DNA of 64,000 nt, taken from NCBI RefSeq assembly GCF_014534745.1, contig NZ_JACVVP010000012.1, positions 62,001 to 126,000 on the forward strand, in the 5' to 3' direction. The notes under the pieces were generated by a model, which was not told where the DNA came from, did no database searches, and saw only the letters and a list, made by a program, of their open reading frames with translations. Both the position numbers and the translations under genes were made by a program. Positions 8,496 to 19,323 of the stretch are shown here, piece after piece. Position 1 is the first letter of the stretch. Each line of letters opens with the position of its first letter. The DNA is from Flammeovirga sp. EKP202. GTDB lineage: Bacteria > Bacteroidota > Bacteroidia > Cytophagales > Flammeovirgaceae.

Positions 8496-9762
8496 CTGTA
8501 GGGTTAAAGTCAAAATCCAAAGCCATTTGATTAATGGAAGGTGTACCTCCAAATTTCCCCGTCAGGTACCATTCCTCTAATGGTAATTCTCTTTTGAGAT
8601 TTGGAATATCAGAAACAGAAGAAATTTCGGTAATACCATCCTCTGACCTTTCAGAAATAAAAATCTGATCAAAACGGAAGAGTTGATCATTTAATAGTGA
8701 TGCATCGTGCGTTGAAAAAATGAGTTGTGCCCTATGAGGATTTGTCTTAGGATTATGAAATAGTTTGATTAATGCTCTCGTTAAATGAGGGTGCATACTC
8801 TGATCCAATTCATCAATAGCCAAGGTGTCTCCGGCCTCTAACACTCTTAATATTAGTCCACCTAAAGCCACTAATTTTCGTGTTCCAATCGATTCTTCCT
8901 TCAAGTCAAATGAAATAGGAGGATCATCCGAATAAGGCAGCTTATGAATGGTTTTGATTTGATACCTTCTTCTCCCCTCAAAAAGTCCCATCAATTCACT
9001 GTCTTCTTGAAAAACCTCAATGCCACTCACTCCTGTATCTGCATGACTTACTAGTTGACAGAGATTTTTCAAAAACCTTTGAGAATCATCATTGACAATA
9101 TGCTTTGCAATACCTTGCAATAAAGCATCGTCATACACTGAACGGTATAAAATATAAGCCCTTAAATGATTCTTGAAAAATTGCCAAGGTGCTACCAATT
9201 GTTCTAAACCTAATTGAGCCCCTTTGGAAAGAAAAAGTTGATAGGGTAAAACATGTCTTGCAATGGTCTGCTTATCGCCTTTTAATTTCTTACCGAAACT
9301 AGTCAACTCCCCCTCATTCCTCTCAAAAAACTTTACCCTTCTAGAATTTGGATAAGCATACAATGCCTCATGAGTCACTTGATCCACATCCCTTGACATT
9401 TCATATTCGTATTGAATACCGTCATTCGCAATAAAGCGAATATAAAAATCAGTGGGAAGTTCTCTTGATAATCGATCTAGACGGAAGGGAACATAGGCTT
9501 TTGCACCTTCTCCAATGGCACTGTCATGTCCCTCTTGTACCATCACTGTCAACGCTTCTAATGCTCTTAATAAATTACTCTTTCCTGAAGCATTGGCACC
9601 AAAAACAACTGCTGTTGCCAAAGTCTCTGTCTGTTTGTAATTGGGATGGATAAATAAACGGTCTTCAGTTCCTGTTTTACGTACTCGCCCAGAAGGTAAA
9701 AGAGATAATACCTGCTCATCTTTGATAGACCTAAAGTTGGAAACAGAGAATTCTATTAGCAT
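8482..9762 (-). CDS. rloA: RloA/AbiLi-like AAA ATPase
   Basis: SMC/ABC-like AAA ATPase (COG1106 type) partnered with the overlapping RloB-like gene. MLIEFSVSNFRSIKDEQVLS is the usual N-terminal strand of this family; Walker A GANASGKS is at 55-62, Walker B LAIDELD at about 314-320, and the H-loop IFSTHDASL at about 348-356. YLTGKFGGTP near the C-terminus matches the Y-x-GRFGxxP end seen in this family. At 426 residues it is complete. In known two-gene systems the ATPase senses infection or loads the effector; here that role is inference from the pairing. No restriction-modification genes are adjacent, unlike RloAB genes first seen inside type I R-M loci. Confidence 0.88.
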   Translation of the reverse strand: MLIEFSVSNFRSIKDEQVLSLLPSGRVRKTGTEDRLFIHPNYKQTETLATAVVFGANASGKSNLLRALEALTVMVQEGHDSAIGEGAKAYVPFRLDRLSRELPTDFYIRFIANDGIQYEYEMSRDVDQVTHEALYAYPNSRRVKFFERNEGELTSFGKKLKGDKQTIARHVLPYQLFLSKGAQLGLEQLVAPWQFFKNHLRAYILYRSVYDDALLQGIAKHIVNDDSQRFLKNLCQLVSHADTGVSGIEVFQEDSELMGLFEGRRRYQIKTIHKLPYSDDPPISFDLKEESIGTRKLVALGGLILRVLEAGDTLAIDELDQSMHPHLTRALIKLFHNPKTNPHRAQLIFSTHDASLLNDQLFRFDQIFISERSEDGITEISSVSDIPNLKRELPLEEWYLTGKFGGTPSINQMALDFDFNPTDDEE

Positions 9763-9793
9763 TGTTTTTTGAATGAATAATTATGGATTAAAA

Positions 9794-9816
9794 AGGAACA
9801 ATTAGGCTTTGTTCCT
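9794..9816. repeat. Inverted repeat upstream of the rloA-like start
   Basis: AGGAACA (9794-9800) and TGTTCCT (9810-9816) form a perfect 7-bp inverted repeat 32 bases before the ATPase start codon on the minus strand. It lacks a T run, so an operator or a 5'-leader hairpin is more likely than a terminator. No regulator gene is adjacent. Confidence 0.4.
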
Positions 9817-9828
9817 CCGTTAATTTAC

Positions 9829-9873
9829 AAAAAAATAAGGTATAACGCTTCAACATTAAAGCATTATACCTTA
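9829..9873 (-). terminator. Rho-independent terminator of miaB
   Basis: On the minus strand, TAAGGTATAATGCTT (9859-9873) pairs with its complement at 9836-9850 (one T-G pair), followed by a T run at 9829-9835. It lies 65 bases past the miaB stop and separates miaB from the rloAB-like pair. Confidence 0.88.
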
Positions 9874-9937
9874 CTCTTCTATTTTTGTGGTTCTGATTGT
9901 GGTGCGGTGGGTAGACACATAGGTCTGCCCCTACGGA

Positions 9938-11413
9938 TTAATCAATGATTTCACCCAACAATGTACCACCTGTACAGTCGTGAATCTTCACTGTTGCATA
10001 CTCACCCAGTTTTGCATTTCCTTTCGGGAATACAACCACTTTGTTGTGAGAGTTTCTTCCTTGGAAATGCTCTTTTGAACGTTTTGAGTAGCCATCAATC
10101 AATACCTTCTGTACTTCACCCACATTCAATGCGTTTCTTTCTGCTGAATGCTGTCTCTGTAAAGTAACAATTTCCTGAAGTCTACGCTTTTTGACATCCA
10201 ATGGAATATCATCTTCGAATTTCTTTTCTGCTAAAGTACCTGGTCTTTCAGAGTAGAAGAACATATAGCTATAATCAAACTTCACATATTCCATCAATGA
10301 TAATGTATCTTGATGTTCCTCTTCTGTTTCAGTACAGAAACCAGCAATCATATCTGAAGAAATACCACAATCATTACCAAATACCTCACGGATTTTATCA
10401 ATTCTATTAATATACCACTCACGGTCATAGGTACGGTTCATGATATCCAATACTCTTGAGTTACCCGATTGTACTGGCAAGTGAATGAAGTTACAGATGT
10501 TTTCGTGCTTCTTCATTGTGTAAAGCACATCATCCGTAATATCTTTTGGATGTGACGTAGAGAAACGAATTCTTAATTCAGGAGAAACTCCGGCTACCAT
10601 TTCCAATAGCTGAGCAAAGCTGACAATTTCAACGTCTTCCTCTTTAAGTTCTTTTTTCTCTAAACGAGCTTTATTGTTTTCCTCATCAGACCATTTGTAA
10701 GAATCTACGTTCTGACCTAATAAAGTCACTTCTTTGTATCCTTGATCGAATAGTTCTTGTGCTTCTTTTACAATAGAGTGTGGGTCTCTCGAACGCTCAC
10801 GACCTCTAGTGAAAGGTACTACACAGAAAGAACACATGTTATCACAACCTCTCATAATAGAGATCATCGCTGAGATACCATTTGAGTTCAATCTTACAGG
10901 AGCAATATCTGCGTACGTCTCATCTCTTGACAAGAATACATTTACTCCTTTATCTCCTTCGTCAACATCGCCTACTAATTTTGGAAGATCACGGTAAGAA
11001 TCGGGACCCGCCACGATATCTACCATTTTTTCTTCCTCAAGAAGCTGTGTTTTCAAACGCTCCGCCATGCAGCCAAGTACACCGATAATCATACCCGGCT
11101 TACTCTTTTTGACTCTATTGAATACTCTCAAACGTTGACGAACTGTTTGTTCTGCTTTTTCACGGATAGAACAAGTATTCAAGAATACAAGGTCAGCTTC
11201 TTCTACGTTAGAAGTCGTTCCGAAATTGTTTTTCTGCATAACAGAAGCTACAATCTCAGAATCCGAGAAATTCATTTGACAACCATAGCTCTCAATATAA
11301 AGCTTACGTTGTCCTTCATTTGCCGTATTTTCTGTGACTTTTACCTCACACGACACTGATTTTTCATCAACCTGCTCACCGACAAGGTTGATATCTTTAA
11401 TCAAATCGCTCAT
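9938..11413 (-). CDS. miaB: MiaB, tRNA methylthiotransferase
   Basis: Radical-SAM methylthiotransferase that converts i6A37 of UNN-decoding tRNAs to ms2i6A37. Three cysteines for the auxiliary Fe-S cluster lie in [24 protein letters not shown] and VLGCMAERL (N-terminal UPF0004 domain); the radical SAM CxxxCxxC is in [25 protein letters not shown] domain forms the last 60-70 residues. The C-rich MiaB rather than RimO identity is supported by [13 protein letters not shown] and length (491 including a roughly 30-residue N-terminal extension). It has its own promoter and terminator. MiaE, the next enzyme acting on this base, is encoded about 4.5 kb away. Confidence 0.95.
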   Translation of the reverse strand: MSDLIKDINLVGEQVDEKSVSCEVKVTENTANEGQRKLYIESYGCQMNFSDSEIVASVMQKNNFGTTSNVEEADLVFLNTCSIREKAEQTVRQRLRVFNRVKKSKPGMIIGVLGCMAERLKTQLLEEEKMVDIVAGPDSYRDLPKLVGDVDEGDKGVNVFLSRDETYADIAPVRLNSNGISAMISIMRGCDNMCSFCVVPFTRGRERSRDPHSIVKEAQELFDQGYKEVTLLGQNVDSYKWSDEENNKARLEKKELKEEDVEIVSFAQLLEMVAGVSPELRIRFSTSHPKDITDDVLYTMKKHENICNFIHLPVQSGNSRVLDIMNRTYDREWYINRIDKIREVFGNDCGISSDMIAGFCTETEEEHQDTLSLMEYVKFDYSYMFFYSERPGTLAEKKFEDDIPLDVKKRRLQEIVTLQRQHSAERNALNVGEVQKVLIDGYSKRSKEHFQGRNSHNKVVVFPKGNAKLGEYATVKIHDCTGGTLLGEIID

Positions 11414-11851
11414 TCTTTAGGAATTTAAGACAGAAGGTTGAGGATTTTCAGTCCTCCTATATTCTGAGCTTAATCTAATTGTTATTAAATATGAAAGTGA
11501 TTGATTTACAAAACCTTAAAAGGCTCAAAAACCAACCCCTTATTTCTTAATCTCTTCAGCTTTAAATAAAGCCGAATGCAAAATTACTATTTGAAGTGAG
11601 AAGTGTCAATTATGTTTACAAATGATTGACTTTCAATGTAATTTAGAATTAATAAAAATAAACAACCCTTACTCATTTACCGAACGTGCTCATTGTTAAT
11701 TTTATCATAATAAACCTTAATTGTTGAATAATTCTTCAAAAAAGGGGGGCATAATCATCATTATTATATTACCTCATTGTATTAAGGTATTATAATTGCG
11801 AAATTTATTTTAAATAAATATTTGAACTACTAGAGCACTTATACTATTAAC
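11414..11851. other. 438-base divergent intergenic region between miaB and the DUF5916 gene
   Basis: No coding frame is supportable. It holds the miaB promoter and, near 11790, a short inverted repeat TACCT-N10-AGGTA, plus a G6 run at about 11753-11758. A small hairpin GAGGA-N7-TCCTC lies in the miaB leader near 11445. The promoter of the + strand gene is not clear. Confidence 0.5.
11579..11609 (-). promoter_or_regulatory. Promoter of miaB
   Basis: On the minus strand, TTG (complement of 11607-11609), 20 bases spacing, then TAATTTTG (complement of 11579-11586): a full match to the Bacteroidota -33 TTG / -7 TAnnTTTG arrangement. The start point would be near 11573, giving a leader of about 160 bases before the miaB ATG. 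Confidence 0.75.
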
Positions 11852-14419
11852 GTGAAATCCTTTTCCTACCAACTTATCACTACCCTCTTCCTATGTATCT
11901 TCATTTCGACTTTATCACAAGCACAACATACTTTACATCGAATGAATATACATGCTTGGGCCGCAAGTGAATCACCAAAGATTGATGGCGATTTAGATGA
12001 TGCCGTATGGTCTGACCCATTGCATATGAGTAACCTTACTGCAAGTGCGAACAATGTATTGTATAATGCAGATCCTGCTAAATATATATCTGAAGGTTAT
12101 TTCACTCAGAATAGCCCTTACAATAATCAACCTTCCGCTTTTAAATCAAGAGTTCAAATCGCTTATGACGATTATGCTATTTATGTAGCTGCTCAATTGT
12201 ATGATCCTGCCCCGGATTCAATTCGTACGAATATGGGTGCAAGAGATTCAGGAGGAAACGGAGCTGATGTTTTTGTTGTTTCATTTGATACTTACAACAC
12301 ACAACAAGATGCGTTTGAATTTGTCGTGACTGCTTCGGGAGTTCAAAGTGACCGAAAGAGAGGAACATCAGGTTGGGATGGAAATTGGAATGAGGTCTGG
12401 TCAAGTGCTGTACAAATAAATGATGAAGGTTGGGCTGTAGAAATGGCAATTCCTTACAGAGCATTAAGAATGCCCGATTCAAAAGAACAAATTTGGGGAT
12501 TAAATTTCTCAAGAGGAATTTCTCGTAAAGGAGAGACTTCTTTTTGGAATCCTGTAGATGCTAATAAATCAGGTTATGTAAATCAATTTGGTACACTAAG
12601 AGGAATCTATGATGTAAAACCTCCTCTTCGCCTTACGCTTTCTCCTTATATCAGTAATGTAGTGGTAGGAAAACAAGGAAGCGACAAAATGGCCAATACA
12701 TTTTCTGGAGGTGCTGATTTAAAATTAGGTTTGGGGCAAAGTTTCACATTGGATGTGAGTTTAGTACCTGACTTCTCTCAAGTGCAAGCGGACAATGATG
12801 TTCTAAATTTATCAGCTTTTGAAGTAAAGTTTGGTGAATTCAGGGACTTCTTTACACAAAATACTACAATTTTCAATAAATGGGGACAGTTCTATTCAAG
12901 AAGAATTGGACAAAGTCATCATTCTCCAAGCAATGATTTATTGGAGGAGCATGAACAATATATTTATAAGCCTTCTGATGCTCCATTGATCAATTCCATT
13001 AAACTGACGGGGATTACCGAAAAAGGATTAGGTGTAGGAGTATTAAACTCCATCACAAACGAGAGTTTTGCCATTATTGAAGATACACTTACTGATGGTC
13101 TTAGAGAGGTGAAAGTAGACCCTGTCACTAACTTCAATATGATTTCTTTGGAACAAAGTTTACCCAACAACTCCAAAGTAGGATTTATGAATACGAATGT
13201 GATGAGGGGTTCAGGGTATAAAAATTCCAATGTCACTTCTGGAGAATTCAGCCTATTTAATAGAACAAATACCTATAGAATTAGAGGTTTTGGATCGCTA
13301 TCGCAAGAATACCTTCCAGTAGATGATGATCCATCAACAGAAGATCAAAAGTTAACAACACTTGGCCATCGTATCAATCTAAGTGGTGGAAAAGTGGCTG
13401 GAAAATGGAGATATTGGGGATCTACAAACATTGAATCTGATACTTATAATCCTAATGATTTGGGCTACAACAGTTCAAACAATCAGATTTATGCTTCGGC
13501 CAATGTTTCTTACAATATTTTTGAACCTAAAGGTTTTTATAGACGCTATTGGGTACGATTGAGTGCCAATGAAAACTGGCTGTATAATCCTCGTACTTTT
13601 ATTTCAAGAAGAGCTTGGACTGATGGTTGGATGCAATTCAATAACTTATGGAGTGTTTACTATGACTTTTCTGTCCAACCAGGGTTGTCCTATGATTATT
13701 TTGGGCCTAGGGTAGAAGGTTATCGATTTAAACAATATCCTTCTAATTGGGGAGGTTTAACCATCAATACAGATGGTAGACAAAAGTACTCTGTAAGTCT
13801 CAGAACAAGCTACTGGCAGCGTCAAGAGTTTAATCAGTTTGATACTTACTATCGATACGGTCAAACTTTTAGAGCTTCTGATAAATGGGATATCAACCAT
13901 TCCATTTCATGGAACAACAAACAGAATGAAAAAGGGTATGCTACCACAGTTCGTGATGAAAATGATGACGTAGAAAACGTGATTTATGGCGACCGTAATG
14001 TAACTACCTTAGAAAATAATTTCTGGACACAATACACTTTCTCTCCGAAGATGTTTGTGAAGTTCAGACTAAGACATTATTGGAGACAAGTAGCATACAG
14101 TGAATTTTTCAACCTTACGCAAGATGGAGACCTGTCTGAATCTGACTACTCGGATATCAATGAGGATGGCGAAAAAGAACACGATGCGAATTACAATACT
14201 TTCAACATGGAGTTATCTTACAGTTGGGAGTTTTTACCAGGAAGTTTCTTTACTGCCTTATGGAGAAATCAACTAGGTTCATCTTCTCATAATTCACATT
14301 ACGGATTTAATGAAAACATCAACGAAATGTGGAAAGAGGCACAAGTGAACACTGTTTCTGTAAGAGTAATGTATTTCTTGGATTATCAACAGGTGAAAAA
14401 AGGATTTAGTAGAAATTAA
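11852..14419 (+). CDS. DUF5916 / CBM9-like domain outer-membrane protein
   Basis: Large secreted protein of unknown role. I use GTG 11852, directly before a good signal peptide (MKSFSYQ, hydrophobic core, STLSQAQ cleavage near residue 24). Next comes a CBM9-like beta-sandwich: ESPKIDGDLDDAVWSD (about 38-53), IAYDDYAIYVAAQLYD, SFDTYNTQQDAFEFVVTASG and EGWAVEMAIPYRALRM are its conserved blocks. The remaining 600 or so residues have barrel-like strands (FTLDVSLVPDFSQVQADNDV is the conserved DUF5916 segment), suggesting an outer-membrane barrel. The family often accompanies peptidase or glycan loci, but here it stands alone with its own terminator. The CBM9-like fold suggests glycan binding; this is not proven. 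Confidence 0.85.
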   Translation: MKSFSYQLITTLFLCIFISTLSQAQHTLHRMNIHAWAASESPKIDGDLDDAVWSDPLHMSNLTASANNVLYNADPAKYISEGYFTQNSPYNNQPSAFKSRVQIAYDDYAIYVAAQLYDPAPDSIRTNMGARDSGGNGADVFVVSFDTYNTQQDAFEFVVTASGVQSDRKRGTSGWDGNWNEVWSSAVQINDEGWAVEMAIPYRALRMPDSKEQIWGLNFSRGISRKGETSFWNPVDANKSGYVNQFGTLRGIYDVKPPLRLTLSPYISNVVVGKQGSDKMANTFSGGADLKLGLGQSFTLDVSLVPDFSQVQADNDVLNLSAFEVKFGEFRDFFTQNTTIFNKWGQFYSRRIGQSHHSPSNDLLEEHEQYIYKPSDAPLINSIKLTGITEKGLGVGVLNSITNESFAIIEDTLTDGLREVKVDPVTNFNMISLEQSLPNNSKVGFMNTNVMRGSGYKNSNVTSGEFSLFNRTNTYRIRGFGSLSQEYLPVDDDPSTEDQKLTTLGHRINLSGGKVAGKWRYWGSTNIESDTYNPNDLGYNSSNNQIYASANVSYNIFEPKGFYRRYWVRLSANENWLYNPRTFISRRAWTDGWMQFNNLWSVYYDFSVQPGLSYDYFGPRVEGYRFKQYPSNWGGLTINTDGRQKYSVSLRTSYWQRQEFNQFDTYYRYGQTFRASDKWDINHSISWNNKQNEKGYATTVRDENDDVENVIYGDRNVTTLENNFWTQYTFSPKMFVKFRLRHYWRQVAYSEFFNLTQDGDLSESDYSDINEDGEKEHDANYNTFNMELSYSWEFLPGSFFTALWRNQLGSSSHNSHYGFNENINEMWKEAQVNTVSVRVMYFLDYQQVKKGFSRN

Positions 14420-14443
14420 TTTTTCCTTCTATCATCATATAAG

Positions 14444-14480
14444 AAGCACTTGATTCCGTCAATATCAAGTGCTTTTTTAT
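14444..14480 (+). terminator. Terminator of the DUF5916 gene
   Basis: Perfect 11-bp stem AAGCACTTGAT/ATCAAGTGCTT with a 9-base loop followed by six T, 25 bases after the stop. Confidence 0.92.
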
Positions 14481-14520
14481 TAAAAAATAAACCCCTTAAC
14501 TGCTTTTCACAATTAAGGGG
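14478..14520 (-). terminator. Terminator of pabB
   Basis: On the minus strand a stem CCCCTTAA/TTAAGGGG (14513-14520 with 14492-14499) is followed by a T-rich tract. It lies 28 bases after the pabB stop, back to back with the terminator of the convergent gene. Confidence 0.88.
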
Positions 14521-14547
14521 CTTACCATAATTTCAATAGATGGTTTA

Positions 14548-15861
14548 TTAAAATTTCATCTCAGCATTTAATGCATCTAGCATTCCTTTTGCTTTCAATA
14601 AACATTCTTCATACTCTAATTCTGCATTGGAGTCGATCGTAATCGCACTACCAATTTGGAAGGATAAGTATTTATTTCTTGCATTGTAAAAGGCACTTCT
14701 GATCACTACATTAAAATCAAAATCTCCTTCTGGAGTGATATAACCTATAGAACCAGAGTATAAACCTCGTTTCGTTCGCTCATACGTTTCAATCAATGCC
14801 ATTGCCATCACCTTTGGTGCTCCGGTCATACTTCCCATTGGAAATGCATTTTTCAATACTTTCGCAAAAGGAATACCTTCCTTGATTTCTCCTTCAATTG
14901 TTGAAATCATTTGGAAGACGGATTTGAAACCATAGATTCCAAAAATCTCCGGTACTTTGATCGTTCCTGCCTTACAAGTTCTAGCTAAGTCATTTCTCAC
15001 CAAATCCACAATCATCATATTTTCTGCCACTTCTTTTTCATCATTACGAAGCTGTACTTTCAATTGATGATCTTCTTCCTCAGTCTTTCCTCTTCGGATT
15101 GTTCCCTTAATAGGCTGAGAAATTACTTTATTGTCTTCTTTTTTCATGTAGCGTTCCGGAGAAGAACAAGCGACAAACTTGTTTTTCACTTTATGGAATG
15201 CTGAAAAAGGAGCAGGTGACAATGCTGAAATTCTTAAGTACAAATCAAACGGATCAATCTCCGCTTCTCTTGCCAAGAATTCCATACAGATATTGACCTC
15301 ATAAACATCTCCTTCTACGATATGTTCCTGTATTCTTTCTACAGTATCGATATAGATTTTATGAGAGATTTTTGGACTCACTTCTCCACCCCAGCCATCA
15401 ATTGAAGGTTGAGGTACTTCTTGTTGAGAAACTTGATAAAAAATAGCTTCAGCATCACCGTCTGAAACAATTTGAACTTCATTTCCTTCAAAAATGAATA
15501 ATGTTTTAGGGATATAGAAAAAGGCATTTGCCATATCAATCCCATCTTGATGGTCAGAACATAACAGTTCTACCTCATTTTTAAGGTCATATCCCCAATG
15601 ACCAAACAACCAACTTTTGTGTTGATTATGGAATTTTTGAACGCTTTCAAAAGAGTTTCCTTCCTCAATATCACAAACTTTTTTAGCCCCAACAGCTAAT
15701 AGGTGCTTAAAACCTCCATTAGGGTAATCTATTCCGTGATCGTACAAGTAGGTGCAGTAAGTTTCATCCTTACCCCAATTCCATGCTTGCAGACGAAATG
15801 ACTCCACATCTTCGACTTGAAAACGCATTCTTTTTTCTTCTATTTCTTCCAAAAACATCAC
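14548..15861 (-). CDS. pabB: Aminodeoxychorismate synthase component I (PabB-like)
   Basis: Chorismate-binding enzyme that aminates chorismate toward p-aminobenzoate for folate, normally with a PabA glutaminase (not in this window). The C-terminal chorismate-binding domain carries FVACSSPERYMK, QPIKGTIRRG (the PIKGT Lys typical of PabB), VDLVRNDLARTCKAGTIKVP, FQMISTIEGEI and GSMTGAPKVMAM; these mark the ADC/anthranilate synthase family, and PIKGT supports PabB rather than TrpE. Length (437) fits component I. The first 11 residues are charged, and an alternative Met at residue 12 (15828) may be the true start. It follows miaE by 72 bases on the same strand and may be co-transcribed with it. 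Confidence 0.88.
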   Translation of the reverse strand: MMFLEEIEEKRMRFQVEDVESFRLQAWNWGKDETYCTYLYDHGIDYPNGGFKHLLAVGAKKVCDIEEGNSFESVQKFHNQHKSWLFGHWGYDLKNEVELLCSDHQDGIDMANAFFYIPKTLFIFEGNEVQIVSDGDAEAIFYQVSQQEVPQPSIDGWGGEVSPKISHKIYIDTVERIQEHIVEGDVYEVNICMEFLAREAEIDPFDLYLRISALSPAPFSAFHKVKNKFVACSSPERYMKKEDNKVISQPIKGTIRRGKTEEEDHQLKVQLRNDEKEVAENMMIVDLVRNDLARTCKAGTIKVPEIFGIYGFKSVFQMISTIEGEIKEGIPFAKVLKNAFPMGSMTGAPKVMAMALIETYERTKRGLYSGSIGYITPEGDFDFNVVIRSAFYNARNKYLSFQIGSAITIDSNAELEYEECLLKAKGMLDALNAEMKF

Positions 15862-15933
15862 AACACAAAATTAATCATTTATAATTGATCTTTACACAGT
15901 TTAATCAATTAAGAATCTGTTAACTGAAAATTG

Positions 15934-16548
15934 CTAATGCATTCGATCTCCTCGGACATCCATTGTTTTGAGTAGTTCCGCTTCAAATTTCAAAAACTCT
16001 TGCCAGCGAATGTCCACTTCCTCTCTTGGTTTGTACTTTCTTGCCAACTCAATAAATGTGACATAATGCCCTGCCTCGGATATCATCAATTCATAATAGA
16101 AACTCTTCAAGTCTTCATCATCCAAGCCTTTCCAAAGTAATTTGAATCGCTCACAAGATCTCGCCTCAATCAAAGCACTCACTAAAAGCTTATCCACCAA
16201 TTGGTCCATTCTTGATCCTCCTTTTTTGGCAAACTTCACAATCGAATTCACATACTCATCTTTACGCATACGCCCCAAAGACAAACCACGTTTACGAAGT
16301 TGCTTTACCACTCTCTCAAAATGTTCCCATTCTTCTGCAACAATCGGCATCAAAGTATCCACCACATCATCTAATTCAGGATAGTTGACAATAATCGACA
16401 TACTTGCTGTAGCCGCTTTCTGTTCACAGTATGCATGATCAACTAAAATTTCCTCAATATTGTTTTTCTCCACCATGCTTACCCACTTCGGATCAGTCGG
16501 TAATTTGAGGTGAAGCATGTGTCCTTGCCCTTTGAATTCTTCTTCCAT
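15934..16548 (-). CDS. miaE: MiaE, tRNA-(ms2io6A)-hydroxylase
   Basis: Di-iron, ferritin-like monooxygenase that hydroxylates the isopentenyl group of ms2i6A37 in tRNA to ms2io6A. Diiron ligand regions are visible: VDHAYCEQKAA (Glu), EEWEHFERVVKQL (Glu/His), SALIEARSCERFKLL (Glu) and YYELMISEAGHYVTFIELA (Glu/His), arranged as a four-helix bundle. Length (204) is typical. The N-terminal 10 residues before MLHLKLPTDPKW may be untranslated; the second Met is an alternative start at 16518. MiaB is encoded nearby, giving two consecutive steps on one nucleotide. MiaA is not in the window. Confidence 0.92.
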   Translation of the reverse strand: MEEEFKGQGHMLHLKLPTDPKWVSMVEKNNIEEILVDHAYCEQKAATASMSIIVNYPELDDVVDTLMPIVAEEWEHFERVVKQLRKRGLSLGRMRKDEYVNSIVKFAKKGGSRMDQLVDKLLVSALIEARSCERFKLLWKGLDDEDLKSFYYELMISEAGHYVTFIELARKYKPREEVDIRWQEFLKFEAELLKTMDVRGDRMH

Positions 16549-16578
16549 CGGATCAATAAAATGTTAAGTGTGAGTATT

Positions 16579-16630
16579 AGAGCATGTTTGAAACATCTCT
16601 TTTAATAAAAATATATTCCAAACATGCTCT
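16579..16630. repeat. 12-bp inverted repeat AGAGCATGTTTG upstream of miaE
   Basis: Perfect 12-bp arms separated by 28 bases. The arm motif (TTAGAGCATGTTTGAAA) recurs near 35024, with weaker versions at 37188 and 41687. There is no T run, so it is not an intrinsic terminator in either direction. Confidence 0.6.
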
Positions 16631-16739
16631 TAAAGTGCGAACTTACTTCTTTTTTAGAGTTTTATTGAATAGAAAGAGCTTTAAATAGTATCTACATATA
16701 AATGATAGTGTTCTCTTATTCCATATAATCAAGTTTTGT

Positions 16740-16774
16740 TAGTATAAACTTCGCTCTCAGCGAAATCAATACTA
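16740..16774. repeat. Imperfect hairpin, intergenic
   Basis: TAGTAT (16740-16745) pairs with ATACTA (16769-16774) and inside it TTCGC (16750-16754) pairs with GCGAA (16760-16764). No T run follows. Role unknown. Confidence 0.45.
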
Positions 16775-16879
16775 TCACTTACCTCTGTAATTAGTTTCCT
16801 AAAACGTGACTTTCACCCACATTACTCCTTAAAAATCATTTATAACTAATTTTAAACTAGTCTTTTAATTTTTATTTAT

Positions 16880-16887
16880 TAATTTTG
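16880..16887 (+). promoter_or_regulatory. -7 element TAATTTTG of the thiamin operon
   Basis: TAATTTTG matches TAnnTTTG exactly and would start RNA near 16893, just ahead of the TPP riboswitch aptamer. No convincing -33 TTG is seen. Confidence 0.7.
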
Positions 16888-16898
16888 CCACACTTTAC

Positions 16899-16976
16899 AC
16901 TTTAGGGGTGTTCGTTAAATCGAACTGAGAAATACCCTTTGAACCTGATGCGGTTAGTACCGACGAAGGGAAAAGT
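16899..16976 (+). promoter_or_regulatory. TPP riboswitch (THI element)
   Basis: The aptamer is recognisable from its conserved core: GGGGTG at 16905-16910, CTGAGA at 16925-16930, ACCCTTTGAACCTGAT at 16934-16949, and GACGAAGGGAA at 16962-16972. Outer P1 pairing ACTTT (16899-16903) with AAAGT (16972-16976) closes it. A variable arm TTCGTTAAATCGAA forms a short hairpin. It precedes thiS by 113 bases; this spacer has small hairpins (TGCACG/CGTGCA near 16990-17005; GAGTT/AACTC near 17040-17065) but no hairpin with a T run, so control of translation start is at least as likely as termination (inference). Confidence 0.96.
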
Positions 16977-17089
16977 CATTTCTACTCTTGCACGCATTCC
17001 GTGCATTCCCTCCTAAGGTTTATTGATTGTATTGATTTTGAGTTTTCATCACTCATGATAACTCCTACATTTCAAATTTTATTGAAGAA

Positions 17090-17296
17090 ATGAATATCAC
17101 TGTAAACAATAAGTCTGTTTCACTTCCAAGTGCTTACTCTATAGCACAATTATTAGAGCACATGAACATTTCGGTGGCACGTGGTACTGTAGCGGTCGCC
17201 ATTAATGATGAAATCATTTCCAAAGAGGCATGGGAAAACCACGCTATCTCTGAAAATGATCATGTAACCATAGTCGCTCCTGCACAGGGAGGATAA
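17090..17296 (+). CDS. thiS: ThiS, sulfur carrier for thiazole synthesis
   Basis: Ubiquitin-like sulfur carrier: its C-terminal Gly-Gly is adenylated by ThiF, converted to a thiocarboxylate and used by ThiG. The 68-residue protein ends in APAQGG, the required di-Gly tail; GTVAVAINDEII and HVTIVAPAQGG are family blocks. It is the first gene behind the TPP riboswitch and leads the thi operon. A 181-base spacer with a long inverted repeat separates it from thiC. Confidence 0.95.
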   Translation: MNITVNNKSVSLPSAYSIAQLLEHMNISVARGTVAVAINDEIISKEAWENHAISENDHVTIVAPAQGG

Positions 17297-17315
17297 TTTG
17301 ATTGAAGAATAAAAC

Positions 17316-19322
<2,007 letters not shown>

Positions 19323-19323
19323 A

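Larger units (their letters stand above)
16549..16898. other. Structured intergenic region between miaE and the thi operon
   Basis: No coding frame is supportable. It holds an inverted repeat AGAGCATGTTTG (16579-16590) / CAAACATGCTCT (16619-16630), a second hairpin at 16740-16774 (TAGTAT and TTCGC stems nested with ATACTA and GCGAA), and the thi promoter at its right end. Confidence 0.6.

Noticed and set aside
8496-8552. Longer start for the rloB-like gene at 8552
   Set aside because: The added 19 residues are the ATPase coding sequence read in another frame; the RloB pattern begins after the ATG ATG at 8490-8495.
12177-12512. Minus-strand frame of 111 codons inside the DUF5916 gene
   Set aside because: It lies wholly within a well-supported gene, has no family-like features and no promoter or terminator.
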